Assembly: GCA_000697055.1 (NCBI GenBank)
Contig: JNDT01001937.1
Span: 248,001 to 312,000, forward strand
Reading direction: 5' to 3'
DNA from: Saksenaea vasiformis B4078
Lineage: Eukaryota; Mucoromycota; Mucoromycetes; Mucorales; Saksenaeaceae
DNA length: 64,000 nucleotides
Of this stretch, positions 55,341-64,000 are shown in pieces. Position 1 is the first letter of the stretch. Every line of letters begins with the position of its first letter. Both the position numbers and the translations under genes were made by a program. The notes under the pieces are model-generated. The model did not search any database. It saw only the letters and a list, made by a program, of their open reading frames with translations, and was not told where the DNA came from.

Positions 55341-56768
55341 ATAAAATATAAAATAAAATAAAAAGTTGATTACTGTAAGAACAACTAGGGCTCTTTAGTA
55401 AATAGAAAAAGAAAAAAAAAAGAGGCTATTGCGGGGTTTTTCCTTTAGATGAAAAAAAAAAAAATCCGCCTAACCCCTTGATAATCTACTGCTCAGAAAA
55501 AGAAAGAAAGGGGGGCTGTGCTTTAACCAAGTAGCCTAAGATGACTACTTTTTCGTAAGATTGCCTAATCTGTTTCAAAGATAAGCAATGACGGGTACGG
55601 AGGTTTGTTGTAACAAACAGGATAAAGCTATCCACGTGGACTAGAAAGGGGAAGGTAGGAATTATTTTTTTGTTTGTAAGTAAACATTTAGGGTTTATGC
55701 ACTTTTTGATCTGCATTCAATTTGAGTCATGGTGTCGGATAGAGAGAAAGAGAGATTGTATTATCCCTTGATGATTGACATAGCAAAAGTGAGAATTTTC
55801 GTCAGGTTTGTTTATCAAGTTCCAGTTTGGCTAGGTTGGGAAAATCATGCATTCTTTTTTGTGACGAATGGCTTTGACAGGCGTAGCATCATCATGATGG
55901 AAGATGAGTTGATTGGTTTAAATGGGGGGTTTTACATACACCGCTACTCCGAGGCCGGTCCGTTAGTTAGGTGTCCGAACCGGGAAAGAACATAGTGTGT
56001 ATGTGTGTGAGTGAGTGTGTGAGAGAGAGAGAGAGAGAGAAAAAGAGTGGTGGATAGAGAGGAGGTTAATTGTTTACCCCAAAGAGTGATGGAGTCGGAG
56101 TATGCGGCAAATGAAAAAAAAAACCCGTTTTCTTTTTTCTCACCAACAAAAAAGCAAGCAAGATCGTCACACTCCCTTTTTTTTTCTTATTTTATCAGAC
56201 AAGAAACTGCAAGTCAATCAGTTGAGAAATTTGAAAGTTACACATTTCTATTTTATCGGAAGCAATTATTGAAAAGGGAAGTTTCAAACGGTGAAAGGAC
56301 AGTTTTTGGCAGTTTTTCGTTTCTTCTTGGAATCGGAGTTGTATGAATTCGACCTCCGCTTACCGGGGTTCGTGTCTCTAGTAAAACGGCTGGTCTGTCC
56401 GTTGTCGCAGTAAAAATGAGCTAGGGCCTCTCATTACTTTTTGGGTTTATTCTTTGTACAACATCATTAGAGTAGGAAAAAAAAAAAAAAGAGAGAAAAG
56501 GAAGCCAAAAAAAAAAAAGGACAAGACAGTATTCTCTTTTTATCTTCTTTAACTCTTTACAATCACTTCTTTTTTTTTATCCACTTTCCTTAAACAACCC
56601 CTTCCTTTTTTCCCCACACCGCTCCCTAAAACACATACACACAACAACAAGTGAACATACTTATATACTCTCTCTCTCTCTCTGAATCACACTTATCTCC
56701 TTTTTCCCCTTTTTCGTCTCTTATAAACATCAATCTTAAACCTCTTTCATCTCTTTTTTATTATTACA
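55341..56768 (+). promoter_or_regulatory. Intergenic region and long CT-rich leader of the bHLH gene
   Basis: Contains a GT/GA simple repeat at 55994-56047, poly-A/T runs, and a pyrimidine-rich leader (56530-56768) with CTCTCTCTCTCTCTG at 56671-56685. Such leaders are common before fungal regulator genes. No supported ORF. Confidence 0.5.
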
Positions 56769-57858
56769 ATGGAAACAACCGATTTTGGATTTGACGAATA
56801 TATCATGCCACCTAACACCAAGTTTGGTTGCTTAGATGCTCAACTTTATCCTTCCGGTAAATAATATATCACATAAATAACCAATGTTTATGAAACTGAT
56901 GAAGATGAGGCTTAGGATTTAGTTATTATTCATCCAACGAAATCGCTTTTGATTCAGTACCTTATGTACCCATGATGCCTACACCAACCTTAGCTACTAC
57001 TACATTTGATTTGCAACCCTCGAGTCCCGACTCAATGTATTCCCGACTCTCTCCGGAAAGTTCTCCTTCATTGGCCTCTCCAATGACAACCTCTTTGAAT
57101 GCATCGACCCCCACTACTGCCACCACTAGTACTACTACTACTACTACTACTGCTCCTCCTGTTCCTAGTGTTGTTAGTACTAGTAATAGTACTGCTGCTG
57201 CTGCTGCTGCGCATTCAATTACCGAGAAAATTGAGAAAGCCAATCGGTTGCCTGAATCTTTCTTGCCGGAATTCCATCAGTATTCAAAAGAAACTTATGA
57301 GAATGGCTCACAAGGCAAGAAACGTAAGCGTCAACATAAGGATGATGAATCCGCAGGTACGACCTCCTCGCCAACTTCCACCTCTTCCTCCGACCCTGAA
57401 GACGAAGAAGGCATGTCCGCTGCCGAGATTAGAAGACAGATCCATATTCAGTCCGAACAAAAACGACGTGCACAGATCAAAGATGGTTTCGATGAACTTC
57501 GCCAACATTTACCTGGATGCGCAAACAAGAAAATGAGTAAAGCCGCCCTGCTCCATCGAAGTAAGGAACCCCCACAGATTACTTGTCCCTATGGCGGGGA
57601 TAATTAAACTTGTCTACATTCTTTTAGCGGTTCAACATATGCAGCATCTCAAGAATAACCAGGCGACACTTATGGCTGAACTGGAAAGATTGATTAGCGA
57701 AAATGAACAGTTGAAAAAGTAAATAACAGAAAAATAATGCGAGTCATGTGAGTAAAGGGTTTTACTAACCACCAATTTTTACCGCATAATATAGATTCCA
57801 AGAATCAGTGCTTCAGAAACAAGCGTTGGAAAGAATGTACCATATGGGTGCAATGTAA
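56769..57858 (+). CDS. bHLH-leucine zipper transcription factor (Max/Mlx/Mondo-type)
   Basis: Four exons: METTDFGFDEYIMPPNT (56769-56856), then after an intron of about 100 nt a Thr/Ser/Ala-rich region (57000-57215) with homopolymer ACT and GCT tracts, a basic KKRKRQHK patch, and the DNA-binding domain. The basic region RRQIHIQSEQKRRAQIKDGF has the H..E..RR pattern (HIQSEQKRR) expected for E-box binding. Helix 1 follows, then NKKMSKAALLHR, an intron (57560-57627), helix 2 VQHMQHLKNN and a short zipper LMAELERLISENEQLKK, with the last exon ending YHMGAM and TAA at 57856-57858. By analogy it regulates metabolic or lipid genes as a dimer, but the specific orthologue is not clear. Confidence 0.85.
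57110..57212 (+). repeat. ACT/GCT trinucleotide repeats in the bHLH gene
   Basis: Runs of ACT encoding poly-Thr (57128-57152) and GCT encoding poly-Ala (57190-57211). The same DNA encodes a spurious poly-Leu frame, which I did not call as a gene. Confidence 0.75.
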
Positions 57859-58415
57859 AAGATATATATACAGCCCCATTGACTCGTTTCCCCCCCCTTT
57901 CTGTCCAAACTTTCAACCTTACGCTCATACCCTGCCACGTCCCTTATATTTCTTGTGATTTTTTTTTCTTTTTCTTTTGCTTTTCTATTCTGTTCAAACC
58001 CCCATTGATACCATCTTGATCTTCCACCCTTTTTTTTTTCTTCTTTTTTACGGCGATACCTCGCGAGATTTCATAGACAAATTTTATTTATACTGTCTTC
58101 TATTTACGATGCAAGCACAAAACTCGTCAAACAACCTCCCTCCATTGCACATAGTAATTATTTGTTTTCTAAGGTCTCAAATTCTTATTTTATATGTTCT
58201 TTTTTTTCTTTTTTTGCTTTACAAACCAAATTAAAAAAGCAATTCTCTATGTCTGATTATATAATACTCGTTCTCCAAATTCAGTAAATGCGGGGGATTA
58301 GTACAGTAGCTGTACCCATTGGGACTTTGGCACTCCGAATCTCATGACAAAACGCGAATAGCCTTCAGAAGGATTATCCTCTCTACACTACCTTTTTTTT
58401 TTTGTTTTTCTTTGT
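57859..58415. other. Spacer between bHLH gene and PEX1
   Basis: Pyrimidine-rich; 3' UTR of the upstream gene and promoter of PEX1. No supported ORF. Confidence 0.45.
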
Positions 58416-62788
<4,373 letters not shown>

Positions 62789-62842
62789 AAAATGAAAAAA
62801 AAACGTTATGTACAGTTTTTTGCTTTAGAAATTAAAATAATA

Positions 62843-64000
62843 TTAACGTTTTACGCCGCTTTCCAACATATTGCCATCCCCTCCCTCAGCAGAGGAAGTG
62901 CCTCGTAGACCCAAATTCGCCACAGCACGCCATATCGCGTCGGCTGTATCTGAGCGCGCTGCTGCTTCTTCTTCTTCTTCTTCAACTTGTTGTGCATCGC
63001 ATGAAGTGGCTTCTAAGACACCCTCCTGTGATTTCTTGACACCGCCTAACATTAAGACCTCACGTGCGCGTTGGAACGCGAGATCGAAATTGCCGGGGAG
63101 ATGATCGAGAAGAATGGATTTTTGTACAACCACCTCTTCTGACACTTGTTTGCATGTGGACTCCTCGACAACAATTCGTGTTTGATTACTAGGGATCGGA
63201 TCCTAAATGCAATCGATTTTAACCAAATGAGACAAGAACGGGGAAAAAAAAACAAACGAACCAGCCAGAACTGATAGATCGTTCCTGCCACATAGAGCTA
63301 GATAACACGAGTTAATTCAGTGTGTGTATGTGTGTGTGGAATGTTCTACGTGTTGTGAGGCTTTACTTTTGGATTGGTGATGGAATCCAGACTCTTGCGG
63401 CGACGACATTCTGCAATACATGCAAACGCTTTTTTCCATTTTTCGGGTTCGATTTTTCCTGACCATAGTACTTGACTCATGCCGAGATCCTTTGCAGCCT
63501 CTGCGCTGGCAATAATAAGCTCTTTTAAATCCATCATTGATCCATAGCTCAATTTGCTAACAACATCATCGGCAAAGACAAAAGATTGGATAGAATCCTT
63601 TGTATATCCATGTGTTACCATCCCCTCCTATGTCTCTTTTTCTTTTTTTTTTTTTTTTTTTACCTTGTATTTTTCAGCCAGGTCGAGGCTAAGACAACAT
63701 GCTGGTGCATAGCTAAAACATTTCAGAGTGAAGTCGTCCATGTCTTCGTTACGGAACTCATCCATATAATCCATCAGCATGATGGTGAGAATAGCGGCGG
63801 TCGCTGCTCCCAGGCTGTGACCAACAATATAAAGAGCAGAGGTTCCATGTTCCTTGGTATAGGCTACTAACTGAGGGCCGACATGACGGAAAAACCACAT
63901 GGCACTCGACTGTAGATAGACATGTTTGTTTAACAGTCATGGATCAAAGCAGATCTTTCTTTTTTTTTTTTTTACCTTGATGCCTTTGTGTACTAATCCT
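62843..64000 (-). CDS. Class 3 lipase, sn1-diacylglycerol lipase-like, 5' part outside window
   Basis: Serine hydrolase of membrane diacylglycerol or related lipids. Minus-strand exons from the right edge: WFFRHVGPQLVAYTKEHGTS, then the nucleophile elbow IVGHSLGAATAAIL (GHSLG, about 63830-63800), FSYAPACCLSLDLAEKYK and, after an intron ending near 63621, DSIQSFVFADDVVSKLSYGS, whose DDVV holds the probable catalytic Asp. An exon with LYVAGTIYQFW follows (about 63300-63265). The last exon (from about 63200) has LDHLPGNFDLAFQRAREVLM and an acidic poly-Glu stretch, ending at a TAA at 62845-62843. The APxxLL and ADDVV.RLS pattern and the post-domain LYVAGTIY segment favour DAGL over secreted fungal lipases. 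The N-terminus, possibly transmembrane in this family, is beyond the window. Confidence 0.85.

Noticed and set aside
57099..57536. Leucine-rich 145-codon ORF
   Set aside because: Out-of-frame reading of the ACT/GCT repeats in the bHLH transcription factor gene.

Overview
The window reads as a chromosomal segment of an early-diverging filamentous fungus, most likely Mucoromycota (Mucorales-like). The genes carry many 45-100 bp GT-AG introns in AT-rich flanks. The set combines a FANCI orthologue, a cellular RNA-dependent RNA polymerase, long Sel1-repeat proteins, HET-type proteins and transposon families common in that group. No tRNA, rRNA or CRISPR array was seen. The species is an inference.

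1-6.2 kb: the 3' part of a FANCI gene (+) runs convergently into chorismate synthase (-). 6.2-12.35 kb: a 6.1 kb DNA transposon with 33-bp terminal inverted repeats (29/33 identical) and a perfect 9-bp target-site duplication. It sits about 100 bp upstream of the chorismate synthase start, beside a Gcn4-type TGACTCA box. It contains two oppositely oriented halves of a Fanzor/TnpB-like gene, a DDE transposase relic and a small pogo/Tigger-like remnant. 12.7-14.1 kb: a Tc1-type element with perfect 31-bp TIRs and one frameshift.

14.3-18.3 and 24.7-27.7 kb: two related minus-strand genes join a recurring module (core FGYYYPS..LGG, then IGGD) to long Sel1-repeat tails. Between them lie an inverted, decayed copy of the 5' half of FANCI (19.3-20.9 kb), a helical protein gene (21.4-22.6 kb), a short tandem repeat, a DDE_3 relic and a near-perfect 47-bp palindrome. 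28-30 kb holds a LINE-type ORF1 relic. 30.5-35.9 kb is gene-poor.

35.9-64 kb is a normal housekeeping region: a two-RRM mRNA-binding protein (+), an unidentified coiled-coil gene (-), cytosolic arginyl-tRNA synthetase (+), AP-2 alpha adaptin (-), a HET-domain gene (+), a SANT-like relic (+), RNA-dependent RNA polymerase (+), a bHLH-zipper factor (+), PEX1 (+), and the 3' part of a class-3/DAG-type lipase (-) running off the right edge.

The main interest is in the accessory half: a Fanzor-bearing TIR element with intact boundaries inserted at a Gcn4-type promoter site, and the two-locus family of modular Sel1-repeat proteins. Gene models were joined by eye from splice signals. Exon borders quoted exactly were traced base by base; the others are approximate.
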